A stretch of DNA of 18,651 nt from CAYXZO01 sp964469505 (GCA_964469505.1 CAYXZO010000045.1:1-18651), one strand, 5' to 3'; positions 1 through 8,331 are shown, numbered from the stretch's first letter. Notes: generated from the letters alone by a model not told the origin. Numbers and translations: made by a program.

Positions 1-553
1 TTTCAATCCTTGGCTTAGTGGATTATGAGTTAAAACTACAGCACCGGAACTGCAAATGGTGGATGTTTCATTTGTTTCAATCCTTGGCTTAGTGGATTAT
101 GAGTTAAAACTATGGGACCAGAAAAAAGGTCCACTTATTTTCTTTGTTTCAATCCTTGGCTTAGTGGATTATGAGTTAAAACAGGGGTAAACATGTGTGA
201 AGAAGCTTATTGTGTGATGTTTCAATCCTTGGCTTAGTGGATTATGAGTTAAAACACCACCAAGACGTTACGCCATACGCGGCGGATGTCCAGGGTTTCA
301 ATCCTTGGCTTAGTGGATTATGAGTTAAAACCGCTCCCGCGTTGAAAGCCTTAATGAGGGCTTCAACGTTTCAATCCTTGGCTTAGTGGATTATGAGTTA
401 AAACGCCAAGGCTGCTCTGGAGAAGCTATCATCTGAGCAGATGTTTCAATCCTTGGCTTAGTGGATTATGAGTTAAAACCCGATTGAAATTCAAACACTA
501 ATCGAATTTATTGCATGTTTCAATCCTTGGCTTAGTGGATTATGAGTTAAAAC
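1..553 (-). CRISPR. CRISPR array (type I-B), 8 repeats visible, open at left edge
   Basis: Eight copies of a 37-bp repeat that, on the plus strand, starts GTTTCAATCC and ends GAGTTAAAAC. They lie at 1-36 (first G cut off by the window edge), 74-110, 146-182, 219-255, 295-331, 368-404, 443-479 and 517-553. By eye all copies are identical. The seven complete spacers are 37, 35, 36, 39, 36, 38 and 37 nt and differ from one another. On the minus strand the repeat ends in ATTGAAAC, the usual 8-nt 5' handle of type I-B crRNAs, so transcription runs leftward and the newest spacers should be at the right end (480-516). The repeat has one weak internal stem, AATCC with GGATT. The array continues beyond position 1, so its full length is unknown. 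Confidence 0.98.
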
Positions 554-705
554 AGCATGTGCCTCGCAAACTACTGTTATTAATAAACATGCAGGCATTT
601 TCCTGCCGTTTGTATTGGCTACTTTACTTTTCTTACACACGCCAAAATATCCTTACAACAGAAACTTCGATAATAACGTAAGCAAATTAAAAACAAGCCC
701 ATTTT
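554..705 (-). promoter_or_regulatory. CRISPR leader
   Basis: AT-rich 152-bp stretch between the cas4 stop codon and the leader-proximal repeat. It has no open frame of note. Its place upstream of the array in the direction of crRNA transcription makes it the leader, where a promoter and the integration signal recognised by Cas1-Cas2 are expected. Visible structure: a 10-bp perfect palindrome TTATTAATAA at 577-586; an inverted repeat GCATGT (555-560) with ACATGC (587-592) starting one base from the repeat; a small hairpin GCAGG (591-595) with CCTGC (602-606). I could not single out a confident -35/-10 pair. Confidence 0.8.
664..687 (-). promoter_or_regulatory. Motif shared with the cas operon upstream region (leader copy)
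   Basis: Read on the minus strand this segment contains GCTTACGTTATTATCGAAG. A related segment lies upstream of cas6 at 9124-9147 on the plus strand; the two 24-mers match at 17 positions, with GCTTACGT identical and an A/T-alternating stretch after it. It may be a common operator or promoter element for array and cas genes, but a match of this quality can arise by chance between AT-rich regions. Confidence 0.2.
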
Positions 706-1308
706 TCAAAAAGCTACCGGGATGCAAATATTTTTGTATGTGCAGTCACGGCATCGAACTCGCCCGCTCGTAGGAGGTGCTAACCGTTCGCTAGTTACTA
801 AAGAAACCATCTCATTTATCACTGTTGCCAGCTTGGCCCGTTGTGCCTCTCCAAAAGCAATTTCCACTTGCCTCCTCCCTTCCCTAACGTAAATAAGAAA
901 TCCTTTATTAACAACCACATTGTACGTTTCCTCTACCATGGCACAATAAGCTAATAGTTGGGTTCTATGACTAACATACACGTACTCAGGATATATAGCC
1001 CATTTATAATCCACCGGTGCCCATGTGCCATCTTCCAACTGAACAACTTCGTCTACTATCCCCCATAAGCCTAAGCTCTGAGAGGATAACACCACATCTG
1101 ATTCCCGGCTGATAACCCCCATTTTCTTCCATAAATACCCCCGGTTCTCTTTGCGACGACGCTCATGAACTTCCCGGCCCTTTATGACTTTATATCTACG
1201 CTCCTCATATTGAGGTATTTTTAAAACATTCATGTAATAGAAAAATCTGGGGCAAAAAAGGTACTCCAAAATCTCAGAGGGTGTCAGCTTAATATTCACT
1301 ACTTCCAT
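706..1308 (-). CDS. cas4: CRISPR-associated exonuclease Cas4
   Basis: RecB-family Fe-S nuclease of 200 aa, the usual Cas4 length. Cas4 works with Cas1-Cas2 in trimming prespacers and selecting and orienting their PAM ends. The four cluster cysteines are visible as C19 in YLFCPRFFY near the N-terminus and C186, C189, C195 in CRDCTYKNIC at the C-terminus. Nuclease core residues are H48, D86 (GIVDEV), D100 and K102 (VDYK), and the QLLAY motif (Q117, Y121). Start ATG at 1308, two bases after the cas2 stop; an AGGA sits directly against the start codon, so translation is probably coupled to cas2. It is the last gene of the operon, with the leader following directly. Position after cas2 rather than before cas1 is less common in type I-B loci. 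Confidence 0.96.
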   Translation of the reverse strand: MEVVNIKLTPSEILEYLFCPRFFYYMNVLKIPQYEERRYKVIKGREVHERRRKENRGYLWKKMGVISRESDVVLSSQSLGLWGIVDEVVQLEDGTWAPVDYKWAIYPEYVYVSHRTQLLAYCAMVEETYNVVVNKGFLIYVREGRRQVEIAFGEAQRAKLATVINEMVSLVTSERLAPPTSGRVRCRDCTYKNICIPVAF

Positions 1309-1310
1309 TC

Positions 1311-1619
1311 CTAGAAAAACATCGCTTTGATTTCATCCGACACTAGCTTCTTGTCAAAAGCTTGTCCTTTGAGGATAACTTTTTTGAAATCAGCTTCACA
1401 CATGGGGAAAATGTAAACACTATCAGTATCCTCATCGATCAACTCCGATACCTGCAAAACTAATTCATCCAACGGATTGCGCTCAATCGTACCCAAGAAA
1501 ACCGACTTCTGTACTCGATATAATCCGGCCTCTTCCGTGACTTTTACAACTTTGCGACGAACTTTATCGTCCGAGATATCATATATCACCCAAACTAATT
1601 GCTCAGTCTTCTTTACCAT
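1311..1619 (-). CDS. cas2: CRISPR-associated protein Cas2
   Basis: Small ferredoxin-fold protein of 102 aa that forms the Cas1-Cas2 integrase complex for new spacers. It shows the opening beta strand LVWVIYDISDD with the conserved D14, followed by the arginine/lysine-rich helix, and the GLYRVQKSVFLG strand typical of the family. Start ATG at 1619 lies inside the cas1 3' end (17-nt overlap) and is preceded by AAGGGGAA about nine bases upstream, a good ribosome binding site. Length and motifs match ordinary Cas2; nothing odd is seen. Confidence 0.96.
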   Translation of the reverse strand: MVKKTEQLVWVIYDISDDKVRRKVVKVTEEAGLYRVQKSVFLGTIERNPLDELVLQVSELIDEDTDSVYIFPMCEADFKKVILKGQAFDKKLVSDEIKAMFF

Positions 1620-2607
1620 CTTCGTATTCCCCTTGATCCCACTTTAACAATTGCTGGGCAAAAGCGTGCATATCAAGTTGCAAACAATCTCGGCGCCGAA
1701 GATTGCGCCCCCGATAACGTATTCCAGTATCTAAATAAGTATTTAATGCCGGCAAGAATATTTTCTTCCCCTGTTCATTCAATGATACTCCATGGCGTAG
1801 TGCCGTAAAACAGTGCTCATCTAACTTGCGGGTGGAAAAAAGATTAACCACCACCTCTTCCACCCATATCCGATACTTCTCGATGACATCATACACTAGG
1901 GAAACCTTATTGTAATGATCAACGTGGACAAACCCGATGTATGGATCAAGGCCGGCAATAATCGTCGCCCGTTCCACTGCCCCGTAAAGCACTCCATAGC
2001 CGTAATTCAATACCGCGTTGGCGCCATCCCGAGCTGGGTGACGGCTACGCTCATCAAATCTAAATTTCGCAGGCAAAAGTCGGGAATACGCTTCCCAATA
2101 TCGGCGTCCGGCTGAACCCTCGATTCCCAAAATTGTTCCTCGTAGCTCTGTGATAGTTCCACTCAAGCGCTCCACTTTTTCCAAAGCTTCCCGTAAAGCG
2201 GTAATTGCCTCCGTAAGCACAGCTGAAATCCGAGTCCGCCTGCTCCGCATGAGCTTCAAAAATTCGATTTGATTGCTCAGCTTGTCTTTTACCCACCTCA
2301 AGCCCAGCTCCAATCCCTCACGCGCCTGGGTGATTTTCAGTTGCGCCTGGCGGATGCGGGCCGTACTGCCCAATTTCGCGTGCCAGAAACGACCATAAAC
2401 CCTACCGAAATCATCCATGATCACAATGTCTATATTGTTTTGAACCGCCAGCTGAATGGCGTCCGAGGTAATCGATATGCCCCGATGCACCAGAATGCTC
2501 TGCACTTTGCGCGCCGCAACCCTAAACTTCTCTCCCCTGGCATTTATCTCAAACATTTCTCCCGCACGGCGCAGAGTGGTACCCCAGGTGTTCAATACTA
2601 GTTGCAT
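1603..2607 (-). CDS. cas1: CRISPR-associated endonuclease/integrase Cas1
   Basis: Integrase of spacer acquisition, 334 aa. The metal-binding catalytic triad is visible: E163 in GIEGSAGRRYWEAY, H228 in GFVHVDHYNK, and D240 in SLVYDVIEKYR. The N-terminal part (about residues 1-80) has the beta-sandwich pattern of Cas1, and the rest is helical. Start ATG at 2607 is 14 nt after the cas3 stop; no clear Shine-Dalgarno is visible, only an AT-rich stretch, which is unlike its neighbours. The C-terminus is charged (DGKED) and overlaps the start of cas2. It follows cas3 directly, without cas4 in between. Confidence 0.97.
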   Translation of the reverse strand: MQLVLNTWGTTLRRAGEMFEINARGEKFRVAARKVQSILVHRGISITSDAIQLAVQNNIDIVIMDDFGRVYGRFWHAKLGSTARIRQAQLKITQAREGLELGLRWVKDKLSNQIEFLKLMRSRRTRISAVLTEAITALREALEKVERLSGTITELRGTILGIEGSAGRRYWEAYSRLLPAKFRFDERSRHPARDGANAVLNYGYGVLYGAVERATIIAGLDPYIGFVHVDHYNKVSLVYDVIEKYRIWVEEVVVNLFSTRKLDEHCFTALRHGVSLNEQGKKIFLPALNTYLDTGIRYRGRNLRRRDCLQLDMHAFAQQLLKWDQGEYEDGKED

Positions 2608-2621
2608 AAAAAATCAAAACG

Positions 2622-4919
2622 CTAAAAGAGAACCATTTCCGTTTTCTCCGGAACTACCTGATCCAACCGGAATCCTAGGGTGTGATCATAATACAGTTCC
2701 ACCTCCTCTGGAGTCAGATAATGGATTTTGCCGTTACCGCGCGGCGGTAAACATTTCTTGGGCACATTTATTATATATGGTGCCAGTCTCCGGAATGCTT
2801 CTTTGATTTCCGCCTTTCTTTCAAATGTGCGCTCACTCCATAATAGCTCCCTATATGCTTCCCAAGCCCTTTGCGCATCAGCATCCAAGGGGATAAACAG
2901 AGAACCGGTGAAATTCTCATCTATCAATCTCAGAGCTTCATCAGATTCATCAACATCCAGGGCCGTCTTAAAAAGCCACTCAGCTAAAGCCGTTAAAATA
3001 TTTGAGCTCGGCCTACTACTATGACTCTCCCAGACCGCTTGATAGTAATTGGCCGCTAGGGTTCCATAGTCTGGTTCCGGTATTGTGGCGCCATACCCGG
3101 CTAAAACCTGCAGCGTTTTAGCTCGCAAAAAAGAATCATAGATACGGGCGGTTTCATAACCCCTTTGATCTTTAACACGATAAACCAATACCCTGCCGGG
3201 ACTTGACCAATAGGCGTGTCGATTACATCGTCCGGCACACTGAATCAGGGAATCTAAAGGGGCAAAATCTCTAACTACTAGGTTGAAATCCAGATCAACT
3301 CCCGCTTCAATAAGCTGGGTGCTTACCAATCCCACCGGCCTGCCGGCGGCTATGGCCGCCCTCAGTTTCGCAATGCGTCGCTTGCGTTCTACTGGCAAAA
3401 CATGGCTGGAAAGAAAAAACCATTCCCGTTCCGGATAACGACTTTTTAGATATACGAATAGCTCTTGGGCTGATTTGATAGTATTCAACACAAAAAGCAA
3501 AGACTGACGCTCGTACCGTTGGGGAAGATCCTCGATTTCCTCCACGAAATCTTCCCATTCCAGCAACTCAAATCTGCAAGGAAATTCCATAACCGTTCGG
3601 CTAAGGTTCTGAAAAGCTCCCTGATAATTTTGGAATAATTCATACAAGCGCTTCTCTTTATCTGGAAAAATCAGGGGCATGGTGGCGCTCATAAGAATAA
3701 TGCGGCTCCCCAACCTTTCAGCCAGCGCTTCAAGGCCCACTCTTACTAATCTCCAATATTTATGGGGAAAAGCTTGCACCTCATCCAGAATAATCACCGC
3801 TCGGGCCAATTGATGTCTACGTCGAGCCACCGCGTTACGACCTGGAAATAACGTGTTGATGAATTGAACGAAAGTAGTAACTATCAAGCGACTTTCCCAA
3901 CCTTCAACCAGAAATTGCGCCCAATCCAAGGACACATCTCCCGGATTATAAATATCTGCCCCCTGGTCTTCCGGCATTCGATATCGCAAAGTAGCCAGGT
4001 GATCATGTTCCAACAGGGCTGCCGAGCTAGTCTCCAGCTTAGCAGCTTCCCTTAAACGCCGCATCACCTCCACGTTTTGTTCAATAATGGAAAGGTAGGG
4101 CAAACAATATATTACTCTTTCCAACCCATAGCGTTCCTGAATTAAAAGCGCCGCTCTTAAGGCGGCCAGCGTTTTACCGGCACCGGTTGGGGCAGTAAGA
4201 CTAAACAGGCTTTGATCCTTAGGAGCACGCTCCAGGGAAATCATAACCTGTTGGTATAGCTTTTCTCTAAGAGAACTCAAAGGAGACTTGCCGCTGAATA
4301 GTCGGCGGCGGTGAGTGTCAATGAGTCGTGAAGACCAATCAGTTCCCGGCAAGGTGAAAGGTCGTTCACCGTACACTGTGTCGTTCTTATCGGCAGCCAA
4401 CATAATAGAGTACAGGTACAAGAATAGATTCCAGAGGTGGTCATCGAGTAAACGGGCCACTTTGCGACGCTGGCGNNNNNNNNNNNNNNNNNNNNNNNNN
4501 NNNNNNNNNNNNNNNNNNNNNNNNNNNNNNNNNNNNNNNNNNNNNNNNNNNNNNNNNNNNNNNNNNNNNNNNNNNTGAAATACCAACAAGGCAGATAGCA
4601 GACTGTGGCGTTTCAGTTGCCGTTCATCGCGCTTGAAGGTGATAGCTTCCCCGGCGGCTATGCTCTTAATGTACTTTTGGAACCACGGGGTAGCCTTACC
4701 TACATCATGCCCTAACAGGGTTGCCGCTAAAACACGACGATAGATTTCAGGGTTTTCGTCCTCCCGAAAGCTGAACGGTTTTTCCCGCCAAAGGCGCATA
4801 CCCTGGTGGTAAACACCACGCAAATGGTCCATCAGCGAATGGTCGGGATGGGCCAGGAGTAAGACCTCGGGTTCAGAATTTTGGGTATTCTGCAATAGTC
4901 TAGTATCCATTATTCGCAA
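2622..4919 (-). CDS. cas3: CRISPR-associated nuclease/helicase Cas3 (HD + DExH), interrupted by assembly gap
   Basis: Type I effector that unwinds and degrades target DNA after recruitment by Cascade. The N-terminal HD nuclease shows H27/H32, the HD pair H71-D72 (LLGHDVGK), H105 and the later ADK motif (D177). The superfamily 2 helicase follows: Walker A TAPTGAGKT (242-250), DEVQ box (379-382), SAT (411-413), and motif VI QCAGRCNR (560-567). Residues 115-148 are unknown because of 100 N inside the HD domain. Both sides happen to stay in the same frame, but the true gap size is unknown, so the length (765 aa as assembled, about normal) and intactness are not proven. Start ATG 4919 is 37 nt after cas5. 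Confidence 0.95.
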   Translation of the reverse strand: MRIMDTRLLQNTQNSEPEVLLLAHPDHSLMDHLRGVYHQGMRLWREKPFSFREDENPEIYRRVLAATLLGHDVGKATPWFQKYIKSIAAGEAITFKRDERQLKRHSLLSALLVFXXXXXXXXXXXXXXXXXXXXXXXXXXXXXXXXXXRQRRKVARLLDDHLWNLFLYLYSIMLAADKNDTVYGERPFTLPGTDWSSRLIDTHRRRLFSGKSPLSSLREKLYQQVMISLERAPKDQSLFSLTAPTGAGKTLAALRAALLIQERYGLERVIYCLPYLSIIEQNVEVMRRLREAAKLETSSAALLEHDHLATLRYRMPEDQGADIYNPGDVSLDWAQFLVEGWESRLIVTTFVQFINTLFPGRNAVARRRHQLARAVIILDEVQAFPHKYWRLVRVGLEALAERLGSRIILMSATMPLIFPDKEKRLYELFQNYQGAFQNLSRTVMEFPCRFELLEWEDFVEEIEDLPQRYERQSLLFVLNTIKSAQELFVYLKSRYPEREWFFLSSHVLPVERKRRIAKLRAAIAAGRPVGLVSTQLIEAGVDLDFNLVVRDFAPLDSLIQCAGRCNRHAYWSSPGRVLVYRVKDQRGYETARIYDSFLRAKTLQVLAGYGATIPEPDYGTLAANYYQAVWESHSSRPSSNILTALAEWLFKTALDVDESDEALRLIDENFTGSLFIPLDADAQRAWEAYRELLWSERTFERKAEIKEAFRRLAPYIINVPKKCLPPRGNGKIHYLTPEEVELYYDHTLGFRLDQVVPEKTEMVLF
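4476..4575. other. Assembly gap of 100 N
   Basis: Exactly 100 undetermined bases, the conventional placeholder for a scaffold gap of unknown size. It falls in the HD-nuclease part of cas3. Anything could be missing here, from a few bases to an insertion. Confidence 0.99.
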
Positions 4920-4956
4920 CTATGGGACAATGTTCTTTTAAAGAGCTACACTACTT

Positions 4957-5664
4957 CTACTCGACAAGGGGTGTCACTTTCTCATCACCCAATTCATAGT
5001 AATGGGTCACTCGGGCACGCAACGGTTGTCCATCGGCGGGGAAAAGAACATCTTTTACGACGGCTAATTCCCTGCTCTCCGGGGAGGGTTTCATAATCAA
5101 CGGCAAACGATTAGAGAAAATGCGACGATTGGTAAAATCCATTTCTTTTACCATTTCGCGGGGAACGGCTGAATTAAGAGTTATCCAGGCGTCATCCTGA
5201 ACTTTTTGAGCATTAAAACTTCCCCTAAAGCGGAAATTTGCAAGGTTGCAGGCTTGCCCTAGAGAAATGGTATAATATGGTTCGTGGCGAGTCAGACGCC
5301 GTTCCAGTTCCTCAAACAAAGGATGTTCCCAATGAAAATAGCAGCGATACGCGGGAGCTTTCAAAAATTCAACGGTTGATGGTTTATGTGCTTCGTAACG
5401 GAAAAAGTGTTTGGGAGAGGTTGTTTTTAATAAGTTGATAGGAATTACTACTTTCTTAATAGGGACTCGCGGGCCCACGGCCAGCCAGTATTTTCCTGGG
5501 TTGAACTCTTCCCAGTAACGTTGCTTGTCCAAACCCACAATCGCTGCCAGCAGACCAACCAAGGCCGTTCCCGGTGGTAGCGCGAAAGTTTGGGGAGACA
5601 TAGTGGTAAAAGGTTTCTTGAACTGGGCGTAATCCGCCCAAATATCGAAAACGACTACGCGCAT
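4957..5664 (-). CDS. cas5: Cascade subunit Cas5 (type I-B)
   Basis: RAMP-fold subunit that caps the crRNA 5' handle in Cascade; 235 aa with the chosen start. The N-terminus MRVVVFDIWADYAQFKKPF and the following PPGTALVGLLAAIVGL segment are the family signature (first RRM strand, then the PxGxAxxGLLAAxxG loop). Start: the longest frame begins at a TTG (5688) inside cas7, but the ATG at 5664 is preceded by GGAG (5672-5675) with seven bases between, and sits 4 nt past the cas7 stop, so I prefer it. Neighbours cas7 upstream and cas3 downstream fit the normal I-B order. Confidence 0.94.
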   Translation of the reverse strand: MRVVVFDIWADYAQFKKPFTTMSPQTFALPPGTALVGLLAAIVGLDKQRYWEEFNPGKYWLAVGPRVPIKKVVIPINLLKTTSPKHFFRYEAHKPSTVEFLKAPAYRCYFHWEHPLFEELERRLTRHEPYYTISLGQACNLANFRFRGSFNAQKVQDDAWITLNSAVPREMVKEMDFTNRRIFSNRLPLIMKPSPESRELAVVKDVLFPADGQPLRARVTHYYELGDEKVTPLVE

Positions 5665-5668
5665 TATC

Positions 5669-6565
5669 TTACTCCAACTGCAGCTCAACCCAGCTCTCTG
5701 GTAGATCCGGTTTCACCCGCAAATCAGGGTGAATCTGATAGCTCACCCGCGCGATGTGTTCTTCTGCCTCCTCAGTGGCTACCACAAGTGAAGACACATC
5801 CAGGGTAAAATCGGAAGGCTTTCTTATTTGCACCTCATTTTCCACATCAGACAGGCGAATTTTATGATCGAGATCTCCGATGAAATAGTCGTCATTATAC
5901 TCAATTACCACCAGCATACGGGGGACCTGGCCAAATTTAGACCTACTTATGAGATTCTTGGTGCCAAACCAAATGGCTTCCAGGAGCAAGTTAAAGTCTT
6001 CCTCGGTAAGTCCGGTATGGCGGGCAGCATGCTGGTTAACGATTCCATGGAAAGCAATAAAAGAGTAGGGTAAGATGTATTCTTCTCGGAAGGTGCGTTG
6101 CTTAGCTCCAGCGGTGGAAGCAAAGGCTCCCGTGCCTTGGATATGTTTCAACTCCACTCGGTGTAATGAATGCCCCATTTTAAACTGAGTTGGGCCGGTA
6201 AAGGTTATGCTATCTTTGGCCAGGGGCAGTACTCCCCCAAATAAGCGAATATCAATGCAGGCCGCCAGAATTTCATCAGCGGATTCGCCGAAGTCCTTGG
6301 CCCTGGTTTTCCCGTCCTGGATACCGCCGCTTTCCATTTGTTTTTCACGCACGAAAATATCCCGGCCGTTAGATCCGTTAAATCCCTTGTACTCATATAG
6401 GTAATCGCGGATGGTTCGTTTCAGACGGACATCCGTGACCAGGTTCAGGCCTGATTCTTCGTCGATTCGAGGTTTATTCATATCCAAAGGATCACCGTTG
6501 GGGTTGGCGTTAGTGATATCGTAGCAAAAAAGCAGTTCACGGCGGTTTTTAATGGTTTCACTCAT
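5669..6565 (-). CDS. cas7: Cascade backbone subunit Cas7 (Csh2 type)
   Basis: 298-aa backbone protein that polymerises along the crRNA in type I-B Cascade. Recognised from the N-terminal block RRELLFCYDITNANPNGDP followed by NKPRID and NLVTDVRLKRTIRDYL, hallmark sequences of the Csh2/DevR Cas7 group. A FTGPTQFKMGHSLH segment and a histidine/alanine stretch (IVNQHAARHTGL) follow as in relatives. Start ATG 6565 overlaps the cas8b stop in an ATGA, and is preceded by a very strong GGAGGAGG site, consistent with high stoichiometry of this subunit relative to Cas8b. Confidence 0.95.
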   Translation of the reverse strand: MSETIKNRRELLFCYDITNANPNGDPLDMNKPRIDEESGLNLVTDVRLKRTIRDYLYEYKGFNGSNGRDIFVREKQMESGGIQDGKTRAKDFGESADEILAACIDIRLFGGVLPLAKDSITFTGPTQFKMGHSLHRVELKHIQGTGAFASTAGAKQRTFREEYILPYSFIAFHGIVNQHAARHTGLTEEDFNLLLEAIWFGTKNLISRSKFGQVPRMLVVIEYNDDYFIGDLDHKIRLSDVENEVQIRKPSDFTLDVSSLVVATEEAEEHIARVSYQIHPDLRVKPDLPESWVELQLE

Positions 6566-6966
6566 GATATAACCTCCTCCGTCATCAAGTTTTCACGCTC
6601 GGGTTTGAATTGATTGGCTAGACTCATTCCCATAACGAAATAAAAGCTTATTTCAGGGATGGTCATTTTGTTAAGGTCCGGCTCACCGGTCAGTAAGTAG
6701 TGGGCGATCAATTCTTCCAGGTGGCGGTAGTAGTTTTTGCCGTAGCTTTCCAGTTTATCAATCATTTCCGGCAGAATGCGTTTGACAATGCGAGCATCTA
6801 ATTTCAAACCATTGAGCCGATGACGGAAGGGAGTGGCCTGGCGCTCCTGATATTGAATATTCAGTAGATATTGGGCCAGCACTCCTTCCAGGAACAGGGC
6901 TTTTTTGACGTCGGAGTCAAAAAAGCCGGGGTATTGGTCAAAGAACCTTTCATAATCATTACTCAT
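6562..6966 (-). CDS. Putative Cas11b small subunit, internal translation product of cas8b
   Basis: In-frame internal product of 134 aa starting MSNDYERFFDQYPGFF. Its ATG (6964-6966) is preceded on the minus strand by AGAGAGGTGCTT, i.e. a GAGAGG Shine-Dalgarno five bases upstream. Type I-B, I-C and I-D systems are known to make the Cascade small subunit Cas11 from an internal start in the large-subunit gene, and 134 aa is the expected size for a helical Cas11. The locus has no separate cas11 gene, so an internal one is needed. An alternative start is the ATG at 7042-7044 (160 aa) with a weaker AAAGGA. No direct proof from sequence alone. Confidence 0.5.
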   Translation of the reverse strand: MSNDYERFFDQYPGFFDSDVKKALFLEGVLAQYLLNIQYQERQATPFRHRLNGLKLDARIVKRILPEMIDKLESYGKNYYRHLEELIAHYLLTGEPDLNKMTIPEISFYFVMGMSLANQFKPERENLMTEEVIS

Positions 6967-8331
6967 AAGCACCTCTCTGTTAGTATTGGTTAAATGTTTT
7001 GTTTGCGGAAAAAGACCGAGATATTCCATGAAAAGCAGAAGCATAAATCCTTTGAGCACATCATGCTGGTATATTTCCTGGCGCGTGAACTTACCGCAAA
7101 TGTGCTCATGGATTCGTTGCAACAAAAATTGCATATTGACAGACTTGCCGAGAAAAATTTTTCCTGTGAGTTCCAAAAAAGGCTTATCAAAGTTGGGCCC
7201 CGGCCAGAAATTGCGCAGAATACCAAAATCGAATCGCAAATTATCCACCTGGGTCTTTTTATAAATCCCCTTTAGGTCGTGAAAAATTTCAAAGCTCTCC
7301 ACCCAGGCTTTGGCCTCGAATAGTTTCTGAAAGCGCGAGGGCAAAATATCCTGAATTTCGAGCAGGATTTTGAATTCACTTTGAGCGGCCTTAAAGAAAA
7401 ACAATGAAAAACTAGCTGTGTCCTGTTGTTCAGCCAGAAGTTCAAAAACTTCATTTTCCGCGTTAGTCATACGGGCCCGGGATTGGGCAGCAGATTCTTT
7501 TAACTGCAGCCGGTCGTAGTCTTCCCGTAGAATCTCTAAGATTTCCGCCAGCGCTTTAGTAGTAATCACCGGAGACGGTATCAGAAAATAAGAAAAACCA
7601 TAGAAGTTATATCGGAGGTACTTTTCAAGGTATTTTCGGGCAGCTTTTAAGTCCGCGGCACATTCGGGACACACAGGATAGTTACGCCAGGCTTTTTCTT
7701 TCTGAAATCCACCGGCGATAGGAGCCAATTCATTGGCGGAATAAAAGGAAAATGTGCTTACAAAACCCCAAACTTCCTTGGCACTATTGCCGCAGATATA
7801 ACATAACTTGTCAAGGGCTTTCGATTCTACGTTGTACTTATGGAAATAATCGCGATACTGTTCCTCCTTAGCCTCCGCAATTATGGGTCCGAAGTAGGGT
7901 GAATCACCTGGGAGTTTTCCATCCAGCTTAATGGTCATCAGTTTGGTATCTGCATCAGGTGTAGCATTGGCTTGAGCAACTATTTCATTCTCACTATTTA
8001 CCCAGCTTTCAAGGAGGCTTTGTAGTGTGGGATTAACAGTGGCACAAGCTTTTAAGATCCGCTGTAGTTTCTTGGGTGCTTTGCGAGCATCCCAATAAAT
8101 GGTGGGGAAAGGAGATACTGCATTCCCTTTGACATTTTTCAAGAGGTAACTCTCCGCTTTATCGGGGTCATATTCGGAAATTGTCAATCCCCTGTACTCC
8201 CACTGGTCACCATTGCGTTGGAAGCATACTTCCAGAACCATCGCTTGCTCCAGCGACCGGTTAAGCCCTAAAGGATCATCGGGCTCAGTGCGTCGAGCCA
8301 AAGCACCGATAAGTTTTAGCTTAGTGAGCAT
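6562..8331 (-). CDS. cas8b: Cascade large subunit Cas8b (Csh1 / TM1802 type)
   Basis: Large subunit thought to recognise the PAM and help load Cas3; 589 aa with the chosen start. It carries a two-part zinc-finger motif, CYIC (C177, C180) and CPEC (C221, C224), which is typical of Csh1/TM1802-type Cas8b. The C-terminal third is helical and resembles a fused small-subunit region. Start: an open frame extends to 8424, but that would bury 104 nt in cas6; the ATG at 8331 (MLTKLKLIGALARR) has AAGGAG five bases upstream and overlaps cas6 by only 11 nt. The first dozen residues, with A-L and a GALARR turn, look like normal family N-termini. Its stop overlaps the cas7 start. Confidence 0.93.
   Translation of the reverse strand: MLTKLKLIGALARRTEPDDPLGLNRSLEQAMVLEVCFQRNGDQWEYRGLTISEYDPDKAESYLLKNVKGNAVSPFPTIYWDARKAPKKLQRILKACATVNPTLQSLLESWVNSENEIVAQANATPDADTKLMTIKLDGKLPGDSPYFGPIIAEAKEEQYRDYFHKYNVESKALDKLCYICGNSAKEVWGFVSTFSFYSANELAPIAGGFQKEKAWRNYPVCPECAADLKAARKYLEKYLRYNFYGFSYFLIPSPVITTKALAEILEILREDYDRLQLKESAAQSRARMTNAENEVFELLAEQQDTASFSLFFFKAAQSEFKILLEIQDILPSRFQKLFEAKAWVESFEIFHDLKGIYKKTQVDNLRFDFGILRNFWPGPNFDKPFLELTGKIFLGKSVNMQFLLQRIHEHICGKFTRQEIYQHDVLKGFMLLLFMEYLGLFPQTKHLTNTNREVLMSNDYERFFDQYPGFFDSDVKKALFLEGVLAQYLLNIQYQERQATPFRHRLNGLKLDARIVKRILPEMIDKLESYGKNYYRHLEELIAHYLLTGEPDLNKMTIPEISFYFVMGMSLANQFKPERENLMTEEVIS

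Noticed and set aside
405..516. Short inverted repeats in other spacers (CTGCTC/GAGCAG, CGATT/AATCG)
   Set aside because: Stems of 5-6 bp with long loops are expected by chance in 36-nt spacers.
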